DNA of 64,000 nucleotides from Lathyrus oleraceus (GCF_024323335.1 NC_066581.1:458697197-458761196), one strand, 5' to 3'. Positions 44,411 to 56,694 are shown, numbered from the stretch's first letter. Notes: generated from the sequence alone by a model not told the origin. Numbers and translations: made by a program.

Positions 44411-44765
44411 ATGTATTGATACAAAAGATTATGCATCGATACATACTGTAGCTTTGATTAATTTTAGAGAATTAATACAAGCATGTATCGATACAAAGCT
44501 CGTATGTATCGATACATAGAACATTTTAACTAAGCATGTATCGATACAAAGCTCGTATGTATCGATACATAGAACATTTTAACTAAGCATGTATCGATAC
44601 AAAGCTCGTATGTATCGATACATACTGAAGCAAAAACGTTTTGTGATTTAAAACAAATTTATGTATCGATGCAGATGAACATGTATCGATACATACTGAC
44701 ACAAAACAGTTTTTATGAGTTCTTTTAAGAAATGTATCAATGTGGATCTTTATGTATAGACACGA
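44411..44765. repeat. Paired ATCGAT palindromes in U3 of LTR-a
   Basis: Core starts 44415/44435, 44487/44508, 44540/44561, 44593/44614, 44665/44685 and 44736/44756, with within-pair spacings 20, 21, 21, 21, 20 and 20. Three consecutive pairs are inside a 53-bp tandem repeat. The typical arm is gtatgtatcgatacatac. Confidence 0.9.
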
Positions 44766-44887
44766 AACAATAGTATAGGCTAAAAACACAAATGAAACAT
44801 GTAAAATAATGCACAACCAACAATTAGACAATGATCAAACAATTTGCTATCATTCAAAACTTATTCAAAGTAAAGAATTTGCTCACA

Positions 44888-45654
44888 TGATCTGCCACCT
44901 CAATTAATGAGGGAGATCAGATGGTCCACGTATTTTTGAATTTTTGAATTTTCATTTTAATTGCTTTTTTTTCATTAATTCATATTAATTTCATTATTGA
45001 TCCAAAAAATATGGGCCTTTCACCAAAAAATTTCAAATATTCTCCTCTTTCATTTTCTAAATTAAAATTATTGTTTGGATCAATATTGATATTTTTCATG
45101 ATTTAATTATTTTTTGTTCATATTTTAAATTGTTTAAAAATACTTCTGACTTTTTAAAAATAGTGATTTTTTTCTCCAAGGTCCTTTGACCTTGTTTGAC
45201 CTATGATAAATATCTTGGCCATTTATTTGATATTTTGAAGAGGTTTTGGGTTTTTGATAAAACATAATTTAATTAAATGCATTTTTAATTGATTTTTAAT
45301 TTGTTTAATTGAAATAATTTGTGTTGAGCCATTTTTATTGACTTGTGGAGTTTGACCATTGTGTTTAGGCCTTGGTCAAGGTTGATTTGACTTTTGTTGG
45401 ATTAAAATCATTGGATTTAGGGCAATGATAAAATGTACATTTACTTTCCCAAAATGAATGAATTCTTTTAATTTGATGAAATTCCTCCCATGACCAATTT
45501 GTGTTTGTCTCCTTTCCCCTCCCTCTTCATCTTCAATCCCTTTTTATCCCACTCCTCTCTTTGGCCAATGAAATCTCAATATCCTAAGGCTAATTGGTTC
45601 ATGAACCAATACAAGTATGAATGGTATTAGATCCATCCTTTGATCATTTTCTTT
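44888..45654 (+). repeat. Duplicated Ogre-LTR segment
   Basis: 767 bp starting TGATCTGCCACC, matching 56695-57461 with only a handful of single-base differences. At ctttttctcat it switches to Sirevirus gag sequence, at a T-run shared by both parents (cattttctttttgtg and ccactttttctcatc). It is therefore a duplicated flank, not part of a second independent insertion. Confidence 0.88.
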
Positions 45655-45869
45655 TTCTCATCTTTCTCATTCCAATCACCTTCTGGTTTAGGAACTATGG
45701 CGCCAACCGCATTTGTCATAGTAATTTGAAAAGGACCATTTTCAATGGCAGCCCATACTAGCCTATCAACAGAATTTATATGAACTCGCATGCAGTCTTT
45801 CCAGTAGCCGTAATTTTCACCGTTGAAAATCGGCGCTCTATTATACGCCCCCTTTGGTTCAGAATCCAT
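45650..45869 (-). pseudogene. gag: Sirevirus gag 5' fragment
   Basis: The first 70 or so codons of gag (ATG at 45869 on the minus strand; MDSEPKG to WNEKDEKK), then joined to Ogre-LTR sequence. The sequence matches the corresponding part of the gag at 55035. A primer site (45907-45918) and LTR-b lie immediately upstream in element orientation. Confidence 0.88.
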
Positions 45870-45906
45870 ATCGTTACAGGAAGCCACAGAACACCAGCGA
45901 ACCGGC

Positions 45907-45918
45907 GCTCTGATACCA
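45907..45918 (-). promoter_or_regulatory. Primer-binding site next to LTR-b
   Basis: Minus-strand TGGTATCAGAGC, canonical for initiator tRNA-Met, two bases from the LTR. Confidence 0.88.
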
Positions 45919-45920
45919 CT

Positions 45921-47530
45921 TGTTAGACGGTGTGGCTAGTGATCGAGAGGGGGGGGGGGGGGTGAATAGATCACCTCTTTTAAATAAACGGATTTAAAAA
46001 ATCTTATCAGAGTTATTGAAACTTAGCGGAAAATTACAGTCCCGAATCGACTTCCGTCTAATCTGAACCGCTACTAGAAAACCGGACACGCGAATTTATT
46101 GCTGGATTTGAATAGGAATGATAGAGATTATTAACACCAGAATATTATCAAATCAAATGCACTTATCACTAAATTCTAATTCCAATGAATAAAACTCAGC
46201 TGACAGTTTTGTCAAACATTTGGTGTGTATGTGATCAATGATGAACAATGGTGGAGTTTAGATAAAGAAGTTTTCTTGCCACTATTGTATCACGAAATGT
46301 ACAGTCACAATACACCAACTGAAATCACAAAATTGTTGAAAACGTAAAGATAGATAAGGAAAGAATACGATACGCAAAGATTTGGTAAGGAAGTTCCCCA
46401 CTGTCGTCCTCGCGTGTGGGTACGTCTCCCTCTCAATTTCAAATGAAATTGAGAACTGTTGTTATCAATAATGCCGAATTCGTGGATACAAGGTTACAAT
46501 ACAAAGACAGAAATCTAAATCCCAAGATCTTCTCCTTGTATAAAACCTCCACTTGATCTGAGCTCGATCAAGAATTTCCTGCAAGAAATTGCAAACAATT
46601 CACCGGTTCCACGACCTGTTTGCGAAATTACCCAATTTCCAAACCCTACGCTACGGCTGAATCTGTTCTGCAAACGTGACTAACAAACCCGCAAGAACAC
46701 TCCAGTTCTTGAAGGACAAACCATTTGGTTTTTCCTCGAAACCCCCTTCAACCTTCAACTCAGCTAGATCCTCGATCGTTCCACTGAACACCTCAGCTAG
46801 ATCCTTGATCGTTCCACTGAACGTTATCTCGTTGATCCTTTAATCCAAAGAACAAGAATGATTATGTGTTGATGTTCTTGAAGAAAAAAGATTGAGAAGA
46901 AGAAGAAGATGAAGTCTCTTTCAGGTTTCTAACTGCTCAAAACAATTGATGCTACACACTCCTTTGATTTGTGTTATAACTGTTTTTCTCTTCTGAATTC
47001 GTACTATTTAACTGAGCTGTCAAAATACTTCTTATATGTGAAAGACAGAAGCTGTTAGTAGACAAAACAGAATTATGTATTGATACAAAATATTATGCAT
47101 CGATACATACTGTAGCTTTGATTAATTTTAGAGAATTAATACAAGCATGTATCGATACAAAACTCGTATGTATCGATACATAAAACATTTTAACTAAGCA
47201 TGTATCGATACATAGAACATTTTAACTAAGCATGTATCGATACAAAGCTCGTATGTATCGATACATACTGAAGCAAAAACGTTTTGTGATTTAAAACAAA
47301 TTTATGTATCGATGCAGATGAACATGTATCGATACATACTGACACAAAACAGTTTTTATGAGTTCTTTTAAGAAATGTATCAATGTGGATCTTTATGTAT
47401 AGACACGAAACAATAATATAGGCTAAAAACACAAATGAAACATGTAAAATAATGCACAACCAACAATTAGACAATGATCACACAATTTGCTATCATTCAA
47501 AACTTATTCAAAGTAAAGAATTTGCTCACA
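45921..47530 (-). repeat. Sirevirus LTR-b
   Basis: 1,610 bp, TGTTAGACGG...TTTGCTCACA on the plus strand. It is bounded on the low side by a primer site and gag fragment (as a 5' LTR) and on the high side by a polypurine tract (as a 3' LTR), so it serves two internal regions. It has a 14-G run near its start. Palindromes at about 47079-47405. Diagnostic bases at its U3 end (acaataatatagg; gatcacacaatt) differ from LTR-a and LTR-c. Confidence 0.9.
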
Positions 47531-47926
47531 AACTCCCCCTTTTTTATGATGGCAAATTTTTAGCAAGATGTGTGATTCTCCCCCTGAGTTTGTGCATATC
47601 TGTCAACATCTGCATTTCTCCCCCTTTGTCAACATCAAAAAGAAGAAAAAACAGTTTTATCAAGGCAACATGTTGTAGCAGGACACAACAAAAAGGATAA
47701 AGAAGCTAACAATCTCAAAGAAGGAAGCTTAAAAAGTAAAGAATCACTCACAAAGAATGACAAATAAGGGCAATAACACCAGAAGTAAGCAGAAGGAAAT
47801 AAGCCTTTAACTAGTAGAAAGTATTTAAAAATTACATAAGCCAAGACATATAAGGTGCAACTAATCTGAAAAGAAAAAAACTCAAGCAACATGCAATGAA
47901 ATGCAGTGAAATGAAATGATGATGGT
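47531..47926 (-). promoter_or_regulatory. Repeated polypurine tracts of the minus Sirevirus
   Basis: On the plus strand as pyrimidine tracts: aactccccctttttt (47531-47545, abutting LTR-b), tctccccctgag (about 47577-47588) and tttctccccctttgtcaaca (about 47613-47632), the last being the Sirevirus motif in reverse. The rest up to ORF2 is non-coding. Confidence 0.8.
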
Positions 47927-49450
47927 TTAATGTGGATTATAGCCACCACATGACTCCTCGTCATCTCTATCAGGATCTCTGAAGCTTGGCGGAGGCGGAG
48001 GAGGAGGCATTGCATCTGGATAGTGGCCCATGAAGGTGTAGTGCCTGAACCGGTCCTGAACTTCAACACTTCTGAATCTGTCCATAATACCAGGATTGGC
48101 ACGACAGTCGTCCATAAAACCAGACATTTCATTGTAGAAGACTTGGTGCCACTTAACCAAGTCCGTGTGCCAAGAGTGTTGATTATGGTACATCCGTGTA
48201 TGATCGTCATGCCACTCACGATGCTCCTTATGCCACTCACTTTGTTGTACATGCCAAGACCGTGCCTCTTCACGACGTTCTTGGTTGGCAAGCTCCATTT
48301 GTTGAAGCATTTGAGTTAGGTGCGCAGTAGGTGTTAAAGATGAAGCACCGCCAGAGAACGGAGGAACCGTTGGTTCAGGTACATAGTTGGTTGGAGACCA
48401 CCTTTGTGGCACCCAATCACCCCAACCAGCATTGTCATCAGCTGCAAGCACATCTGCTTCGTTCACATCATGCATTTCTTCATCAGGTTGGTCTTCAACT
48501 ACATGAATTCGTTCAGAAGGCACATCAAAATTATAGATCCTTGTTTTGGATTTCCTTTTAAAGAAATAGAAACATTGATGTTCCTTGTCCCACCGATATC
48601 CCATATGAGATAAAGTGGAAGAGTCAAACTCTTGAGCAGCAGATGGTGATATGAGAGGAACTAAAGGGATTGCAACATTCCAGAACGTAAGAATTTTCAT
48701 GATTTGAGACGCATAACCAAGAGCAACATTCTTGGAACTGTTACGCACGAAAAAGAGACGCTTCACAAAGTAATTTGCCCAATTCAAGGGAACCTTATTT
48801 TGAAGAGTATACAAGAGATGAATGCCTGCCCTGTCTAACCTAGAATGTCCACTGTTTGCTGGACGCAGAATGTGCGAGATAATCCACTGAAGTATACGAG
48901 GAATTTTCTTAATCATACCAGACGTAACCTGTTCATCCTCACCCAGCGGTCTGTCCAATTTCAAGATAGATAGAGTAAACTCCTTCAGGTTAAAGTCAGT
49001 ATCAAACTTCAAGTCATGCCAAGTCTTGAAATTATGCGACGGAAGCAGAATTTGAAACACTGTTTCCCAATCAGCAGCCTCAAAAGTATAGGTTCTGACA
49101 CCAATAGAACACTTAAACATATATCCTTTACCATATTGTAAGCCATCATAAAATGCACGGATAAAATCCTCATGGTAATCATCCTTTGTAGTCAAAAATG
49201 AACCAAGTTTTTGTGCATTAAGGAGTTTAACCACATCATTGAGATGTAGATGAATAGCATCATGTTTATCGAAGACATGGGGTTTCATAACTAACCTTGT
49301 CTTGAAAGAATCCTCAAACTCAGTAGCAATTGCAGGATGAAGCAAATCTAAGGCATTAGGAGGAATTTCTGGTAACTGCTGAGAGGTGCCAACCGGTTCC
49401 TTTCCTTTTCCTTTTCCCCCTACTCTAGCCGGAATGATTCTTGGAGGCAT
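47927..49450 (-). CDS. Sirevirus ORF2 (env-like position), full-length form
   Basis: 507 residues, open from an ATG on the minus strand at 49450. The N-terminus is basic (GKGKGKE). It then has a plant-transposon-protein-like domain (FIRAFYDGL, YTFEAADWETVFQI) that here continues through a further 151 residues (for example LQWIISHILRPANSGHSRLD and VPLNWANYFVKRLFFVRN) absent from the plus-strand copies. The Trp/His heptads (WHKEHREWHDDH) and a Pro-rich C-terminal stretch ending PPSF follow. No clear membrane span or signal peptide. It is the only long ORF of this element that is still open. Function unknown. Confidence 0.82.
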   Translation of the reverse strand: MPPRIIPARVGGKGKGKEPVGTSQQLPEIPPNALDLLHPAIATEFEDSFKTRLVMKPHVFDKHDAIHLHLNDVVKLLNAQKLGSFLTTKDDYHEDFIRAFYDGLQYGKGYMFKCSIGVRTYTFEAADWETVFQILLPSHNFKTWHDLKFDTDFNLKEFTLSILKLDRPLGEDEQVTSGMIKKIPRILQWIISHILRPANSGHSRLDRAGIHLLYTLQNKVPLNWANYFVKRLFFVRNSSKNVALGYASQIMKILTFWNVAIPLVPLISPSAAQEFDSSTLSHMGYRWDKEHQCFYFFKRKSKTRIYNFDVPSERIHVVEDQPDEEMHDVNEADVLAADDNAGWGDWVPQRWSPTNYVPEPTVPPFSGGASSLTPTAHLTQMLQQMELANQERREEARSWHVQQSEWHKEHREWHDDHTRMYHNQHSWHTDLVKWHQVFYNEMSGFMDDCRANPGIMDRFRSVEVQDRFRHYTFMGHYPDAMPPPPPPPSFRDPDRDDEESCGGYNPH

Positions 49451-50122
49451 GGTGATGAAAAATTGAAGAAAAGTGAGATGAATTTAGGGTTTTAGAGAGA
49501 ATGATGATGAAGGAGATTAGGTTTAGCCGCATGTTTTGAGAGGTAGGGGAACTGCTGATACCAAGTTTGTGAAAAGATGTGATAAGAATTGCTGATGTGT
49601 CGATCCATGAGTGAAATAAAATGCATTTAATCCAAATAACAATCAGTATGTGTCGATGCATATGGGAATGGATCGATCCATGTCACGTATTTTTGTTTTT
49701 AAAGGGTCTATGTATCGATACAAACGACGAATGAATCGATACATACTGAACCAATTTTGTAAGATGTGAAATGAAGAAGACATGAATCGATACATACATC
49801 TTTGAATCGATACATACTGATACCAAACCAAATTTTAATTAATTTTTATGCAGTATGGTTATGCATTATGAAGTATGTCATGATAATGATGCCCAAGTAT
49901 AATTCACAAATCAGATATTAATGTTCAAACAATATATGCAAAGAAATTCACATAAACGAAAATAAGGATTTTTGTTCTAACATACACAATCACATAGTTC
50001 TAAAAGAGATATAGAAATGAGTGATATTACCTCTGTTGATGTAACCTTGTGAGGTATAAATGAAATCTAAAACAAATCTCATCAACCAAGGTGAGGCATA
50101 ATATAAATAAGAACGAACATGC
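49451..50122 (-). other. Spacer between pol and ORF2 with palindrome pairs (minus Sirevirus)
   Basis: Non-coding. Palindrome pairs have cores at 49652/49672 (20 bp), 49714/49735 (21 bp) and 49786/49806 (20 bp), plus a single cgatcc-type core near 49590. The sequence has diverged from the plus-strand spacers, but pair number and spacing are kept. Confidence 0.8.
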
Positions 50123-53100
50123 TTAAGACAACAATGGAGAGAGATCTAAGATCCCTAACTCACGACGAATGTTGAAGAACGGTTCCGTTGCCAAAGGTTT
50201 AGTGAAAATGTCAGCAAGCTGGTTTTTAGTATCAACATGCTCAAATACAACGTCTTCTTTTTCAACATGATCGTGAGGAAAGTGATGTCTAATCTCTATG
50301 TGTTTAGTGCGTGAGTGTAAAACAGGATTTTTAGTAAGGTTTATGGCACTAGTGTTATCACATTTTATTGGAATACGTTTGAGTTGAATGTTAAAGTCTT
50401 GTAGTTGTTACTTTAGCCACAAAATCTGAGCGCAACAACTACCGGCTGCAACGTACTCAGCCTTTGCAGTTGACAAAGCCACATATACCTGCTTTTTGCT
50501 ATGCCAACTTACCAAGGAGTTTGAAAACAAGTGACATGTACCACTCGTGCTTTTCCTATCTGATTTACAGCCAGCAAAATCAGAATCAGAGTAACCTACT
50601 AAGCTACAATCACTTCCTTTGGAATACCAAAGCCCATATTTAGATGTTCCATGAAGATATCTAAATATACGCTTAACAGCTTTCAGGTGTGATTCCTTAG
50701 GACTTGATTGATATCGTGCACACATACAAACACTAAACATGATGTCAGGTCTAGAAGCAGAAAGATACAGAAGAGACCCAATCATACCTCTAAACGTTTT
50801 GACATCTACACTCTTACCATGCTCATCTTTATCTAGATTTCCGTTGATAGGCATAGGGGTGTCAATTGATTTTGAGTCGTTCATTCCAAAGCGCTTGAGT
50901 AGTTCTCTGCAGTACTTTGTTTGACATACTGCAATACCCTCATCAAGTTGCTTTATCTGAAGACCTAGGAAGTAATTCAGCTCCCCCATAAGACTCATCT
51001 CAAATTCACCCTGCATAACCTTAGAAAATTCTTCGACCAAGTGTGTGTTAGTTGAACCAAAAATTATATCGTCTACATAAACTTGAACTAAAAGAATGTG
51101 CTTTCCCTTGTGTTTAATAAAGAGAGTATTATCCACTTTACCTCTTGAATATCCATGATCAATTAGAAATTTGCTAAGCCTTTCATACCAAACCCGAGGG
51201 GCTTGTTTAAGACCATACAAAGCTCGTTTTAATTTGTAAACATAATCTAGATTTTCAGCATTCTCAAAACCAGGAGATTGTGAGACATATACCTCTTCAT
51301 TTATGACACCATTTAGAAACGCACTCTTTACGTCCATTTGGTAAAGCTTAAACATATTAGAACACACATAGGCAAGCAAGAGACGTATAGCTTCAAGGCG
51401 AGCAACTGGAGCATAAGTTTCCTCATAGTTTATGCCCTCCTCTTGGTTATACCCTTGTGCTACTAAACGTGCCTTGTTCCTAGTTATCACTCCGTTTTCA
51501 TCAAGCTTATTTCTAAAAACCCATTTAGTACCTATGATATGATGATCTCGCGGACGAGGGACAAGTTCCCAAACGTCATTTCTTTTAAATTGATTAAGCT
51601 CTTCTTGCATGGCCATTAGCCAAAATTCATCAATCAAGGCCTCTTTGGCATTTTTAGGTTCTACTTGTGAAACAAAAGCGAAGTGAGAACAAAAATTACT
51701 TATCTTAGAACGAGTCATTACTCCCTTTGAAATATCTCTCAAGATGTTGTCAATAGGATGGTCTTTTGAAGATTTCCAAGCTGGTGGAAGGTCATTCACT
51801 TCAGCTGTCCTTTCTTCCTCATCTTCTTCATGACTAGTATCTTCCTCCTTCTCATGGGCAACTGTTCTGGACTGATCAGTTTCCGTAACAGCTTCCTTGA
51901 GTATGTCTTATGTAGATACACCTGCGTCATCAAAAGAAATACCTTTTCCGACACTTTTCGGATAAGACTCATCAAAAGAAACATGGACAGATTCTTCAAC
52001 AGTAAGTGAATGCTTATTATATACTCTATATGCTTTACTTGATTGTGAGTATCCAAGAAAGATACCTTCATCCGCTTTTGCATCAAACTTCCCAATATTT
52101 TCCTTACCATTATTCAAAACAAAACACTTACAACCGAATACGTGAAGATGTGACAAGTTTGGCTTTCTTCCTTTTAAAAGCTCATAAGGAGTTTTATTTA
52201 AAATAGGACGAATTAAGATCCTGTTTAAAACATAACAAGCTGTGCTAACTGCATCAACCCAAAAATATTTTGGTAATCCACCCTCATTTAGCATTGTTCT
52301 TGCCAACTCCTCTAAAACACGATTTTTACGCTCCACAACGCCATTTTGTTGTGGAGTTCGAGGAGCTGAAAAGTTATGCTCAATACCATACTTGTCACAG
52401 TACTTATCAAAGTGATAGTTTTGAAATTCACCACCATGATCGCTACGAATTGTAACTATTTTGGAATTCATTTTGTTTTGGGACAGATTTGCAAAATTCT
52501 TAAAAGCAGAAAAAGTTTCATCTTTGCTATGAAGGAATATAGTCCAAGTAAATCTAGAATAGTCATCAACGATTACAAAACCATAATAATTTCCACCTAA
52601 GCTCTTTGTCCTAGAAGGTCCAAAGAGATCCATATGGAGAAGCTCAAGGGGTTGTGAAGTTGAAATTACATTTTTAGATTTAAAAGAGACCCTCGTTTGT
52701 TTTCCCATTTGGCACGCGTCACATAGGTGGTCTTTTGAAAATTTTATTTTTGGAAGACCGACTACTAGATCCTTAGATACAACCTTATTAAGCAAATCGA
52801 AATTAACATGCGCTAAACGTCTATGCCAAAGCCAAGAATCATCATTCAAGGTAACTAGACATTTAGTACTTGTTAAAGATACATCAAAAAGGTCAAGCAT
52901 ATAGATATTGTTTACTCTTACACCCTTAAACACAACATTCTGTTCAGCATGTTCAATTATGCAGCAAGTTTTTGTGAAAGAAACTTTATAACCCTTGTCA
53001 CACAATTGACTTATGCTTAACAAATTGTGTTTAAGCCCCTTTACTAAATGGACATCAGAAATAGTAGTGGTAGAGGGATTACCTACACTACCTTTGCCAA

Positions 53101-53248
53101 GTATAGCTCCTTTGTTATTGTCTCCATAAGTAACATATCCCTTCTTCTTTGCTTTGAAGTCTATAAAAAGCGATATGTCACCGGTCATGTGCCTTGAGCA
53201 ACCGCTGTCAAGAAACCATCTCCTATCTACGGAAGCAAGGCACTCATC
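50123..53248 (-). pseudogene. pol: Sirevirus Pol, two nonsense codons
   Basis: Same frame layout and domains as the plus-strand pol: protease DSG near 53207, HHCC zinc region, integrase core, reverse transcriptase with YVDD near 51070, RNase H. The frame is interrupted by TAA at about 51908-51910, in the linker after integrase, and by another TAA at about 50408-50410, within RNase H, where the plus copies have CAG. Otherwise the frame is continuous to the natural stop at 50123-50125. It is closely related to the plus copies but with many substitutions, so a separate subfamily. Unlikely to give a complete polyprotein. Confidence 0.9.
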
Positions 53249-53256
53249 CTACAATA

Positions 53257-55035
53257 TCAAAAGAGAGAAGTTGGTACCCAATTTTCATTGGGTCCAAGTG
53301 GGTAAGTGCTAACATGGCTGCCTTTTGGCTTCCATTGATAAATACCTTTAGGAACAAGAAATCTCCTAAACTTGCATTTCTCAATGGTATGGCCAGCACG
53401 ACAACAATAATGACATAAACCATGATGATGTGTTTGTTTATTCTTGTTCATTAAATCCTTTGGAATAAAAGAGTATTTTGCATATGGTGGATTTAATGAC
53501 TTCTTAAACAACCTAGAGTCAACGGAATAAGTAACCTTAGGTTTTAAAGCTTTTTCCAATTTGACCTTGAGAGTGTTTACCTCTTGTTGCCAAATATGAC
53601 AAGCTTCACAATACCCAACTTTACTACATCCATCAATGTCAATATTTTTTGAATTTTCTGCAATACTAGCTTTTAACCATTCTAAATCTTTTTCAGCTTT
53701 GTATACTTTACCTTCCAGAAATGAAAAAATTTGTTTATCGGAAGATAATCTTTTAAAAGCATCTACAACTTCGTTATGTAGTTTTTCAAAAGCTATTTTC
53801 AGTTCAGAAAAAGACATAGAAGAGAAATTATTATAATAGGCTTGTTTTACCTTTTTATCATTGATTTTCTTCTTGTGGTAGGACAGATTTTTGGTGTGAG
53901 CCATAAGGCACAGATTTGCGGTTTCATCACTATCACTTGAACTTTGTGTGCTTGATGAATCACTATCACTTTCCCATGCAATGTAAGCTCTTCTTTGTTT
54001 GCTGTACCCTTTTGGTGGAGCTTTTCCTTGATCCTTATACTTCATAGGACAATCTGTTTTATAATGTCTAGATTTACCACAATTAAAACAAGATCCTTTT
54101 CCTCTACTCTTCTTATTCTCTTCCTGTTTTGAATTTGTAGATTGTCTTTGAAACTTCATGAGGTTTTTGTCGGAATGCTTGACTCCATTCTTTCGAATGA
54201 ATCTATTATATCTCCTTACAAAAAGTCCCATTTCCTCATCATCCGAATCTTTGTCACTACTAGAATCATTGTCATTTTGCTCTTTTCGTGAGGACTTAGA
54301 GCTAGAGGCCACAAGAACTATTGGCTTCTTCTCTCCCTCTTTGTCTCTCTTCTTCTCCTTTTCCTTCTTACTTTTGTTCTCAAACTTTTCAAGACTTTCT
54401 AATGCTTACTGATGTTCTTCCAGCTTTCCAAACAGAGTTGTAATCGTAAGTGTCGTTAGATCGTTGGCTTCCTTAATAGCTGTTACTTTAGGTTGCCATT
54501 CCCTGCTAAGACATCTCAGAATTTTATTAGTAGTTATTTCATTGGAAACAGGTTTTCCAAGTGCATTCAAACGATTAGTGAGATGAGTAAATCTCTTTTG
54601 CATGTCGGAGATAGATTCTCCTTGTTTCATGCGAAAGAGCTCAAACTCTTGATTGAGTGTGTTAATGCGGGACTGTTTTACTTCAGTAGTACCCTCATAG
54701 GCAACTTCTAAAGCATCCCACATTTCTTTAGCTGTCGTGCAATGGGATACCCGATAATACTCATCAACACCAAGTGCTAAAATTAGCATATTTCGAGCTC
54801 TCCAATCACTTGACCACTTTTTCTCATCTTTCTCATTCCAATCACCTTCTGGTTTAGGAACTATGGCGCCAACCGCATTTGTCATAGTAATTTGAAAAGG
54901 ACCATTTTCAATGGCAGCCCATACTAGCCTATCAACAGAATTTATATGAACTCGCATGCAGTCTTTCCAGTAGCCGTAATTTTCACCGTTGAAAATCGGC
55001 GCTCTATTATACGCCCCCTTTGGTTCAGAATCCAT
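53257..55035 (-). pseudogene. gag: Sirevirus Gag, one nonsense codon
   Basis: Reads from ATG 55035 (MDSEPKG) through the capsid-like region to TAA at 54406-54408, where the plus-strand copies have CAA. It then continues in the same frame through the charged segment, the first zinc knuckle (CFNCGKSRHYKTDC, near 54050-54093) and the second (CHYC...H...C), to its TGA. The TGA, short gap and -1 frame pol arrangement is the same as in the plus copies. Confidence 0.9.
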
Positions 55036-55072
55036 ATCGTTACAGGAAGCCACAGAACACCAGCGAACCGGC

Positions 55073-55084
55073 GCTCTGATACCA
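55073..55084 (-). promoter_or_regulatory. Primer-binding site of the minus Sirevirus
   Basis: Minus-strand TGGTATCAGAGC, canonical for initiator tRNA-Met, two bases from LTR-c. Confidence 0.88.
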
Positions 55085-55086
55085 CT

Positions 55087-56694
55087 TGTTAGACGGTGTG
55101 GCTAGTGATCGAGAGGGGGGGGGGCGTGAATAGATCACCTCTTTTAAATAAACAGATTTAAAAAATCTTATCAGAGTTATTGAAACTTAGCGGAAAATTA
55201 CAGTCCCGAATCGACTTCCGTCTAATCTGAACCGCTACTAGAAAACCGGACACGCGAATTTATTGCTGGATTTGAATAGGAATGATAGAGATTATTAACA
55301 CCAGAATATTATCAAATCAAATGCACTTATCACTAAATTCTAATTCCAATGAATAAAACTCAGCTGACAATTTTGTCAAACATTTGGTGTGTATGTGATC
55401 AATGATGAACAATGGTGGAGTTTAGATAAAGAAGTTTTCTTGCCACTATTGTATCACGAAATGTACAGTCACAATACACCAACTGAAATCACAAAACTGT
55501 TGAAAATGTAAAGATAGATAAGGAAAGAATACGATACGCAAAGATTTGGTAAGGAAGTTCCCCACTGTCGTCCTCGCGTGTGGGTACGTCTCCCTCTCAA
55601 TTTCAAATGAAATTGAGAACTGTTGTTATCAATAATGCCGAATTCGTGGATACAAGGTTACAATACAAAGACAGAAATCTAAATCCCAAGATCTTCCCCT
55701 TGTATAAAACCTCCACTTGATCTGAGCTCGATCAAGAATTTCCTGCAAGAAATTGCAAACAATTCACCGGTTCCACGACCTGTTTGCGAAATTACCCAAT
55801 TTCCAAACCCTACGCTACGGCTGAATCTGTTCTGCAGACGTGACTAACAAACCCGCAAGAACACTCCAGTTCTTGAAGGACAAACCATTTGGTTTTTCCT
55901 CGAAACCCCCTTCAACCTTCAACTCAGCTAGATCCTCGATCGTTCCACTGAACACCTCAGCTAGATCCTTGATCGTTCCACTGAACGTTATCTCGTTGAT
56001 CCTTTAATCCAAAGAACAAGAATGATTATGTGTTGATGTTCTTGAAGAAAAAAGATTGAGAAGATGAAGAAGATGAAGTCTCTTTCAGGTTTCTAACTGC
56101 TCAAAACAATTGATGCTACACACTCCTTTGATTTGTGTTACAACTGTTTTTCTCTTCTGAATTCGTACTATTTAACTGAGCTGTCAAAATACTTCTTATA
56201 TGTGAAAGACAGAAGCTGTTAGTAGACAAAACAGAATTATGTATTGATACAAAATATTATGCATCGATACATACTGTAGCTTTGATTAATTTTAGAGAAT
56301 TAATACAAGCATGTATCGATACAAAACTCGTATGTATTGATACATAAAACATTTTAACTAAGCATGTATCGATACATAGAACATTTTAACTAAGCATGTA
56401 TCGATACAAAGCTCGTATGTATCGATACATACTGAAGCAAAAACGTTTTGTGATTTAAAACAAATTTATGTATCGATGCAGATGAACATGTATCGATACA
56501 TACTGACACAAAACAGTTTTTATGAGTTCTTTTAAGAAATGTATCAATGTGGATCTTTATGTATAGACACGAAACAATAGTATAGGCTAAAAACACAAAT
56601 GAAACATGTAAAATAATGCACAACCAACAATTAGACAATGATCAAACAATTTGCTATCATTCAAAACTTATTCAAAGCAAAGAATTTGCTCACA
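55087..56694 (-). repeat. Sirevirus LTR-c (5' LTR)
   Basis: 1,608 bp, with TGTTAGACGG and GCTCACA ends, followed by the target duplication TGATC at 56695-56699. Its palindrome array (about 56239-56570) shares a partial-unit loss with LTR-b. Its U3 end matches LTR-a at two diagnostic sites. Confidence 0.9.

Larger units (their letters stand above)
41136..44887 (-). repeat. Sirevirus LTR-a, split by a solo LTR
   Basis: Element end TATTAGACGG (TGTTAGACGG in the other two, so the terminal dinucleotide is mutated) to TTTGCTCACA, flanked on both sides by TGATC. Without the 2.1-kb insertion it is about 1.63 kb. TATA-like cttatatg at 44367-44374 (minus strand catataag). Its palindrome array has an extra unit compared with LTR-b and LTR-c. 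Confidence 0.9.
41136..56694 (-). mobile_element. Rearranged Sirevirus cluster (second subfamily), inserted in the Ogre-like LTR
   Basis: Left to right: LTR-a (41136-44887, with a nested solo LTR), duplicated Ogre-LTR segment (44888-45654), gag 5' fragment, LTR-b (45921-47530), ORF2, pol, gag, LTR-c (55087-56694). TGATC follows LTR-a and LTR-c and precedes LTR-a, so the original single insertion had target duplication TGATC and was later duplicated and recombined. All parts read on the minus strand. It is related to, but clearly diverged from, the plus-strand array. Confidence 0.9.
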
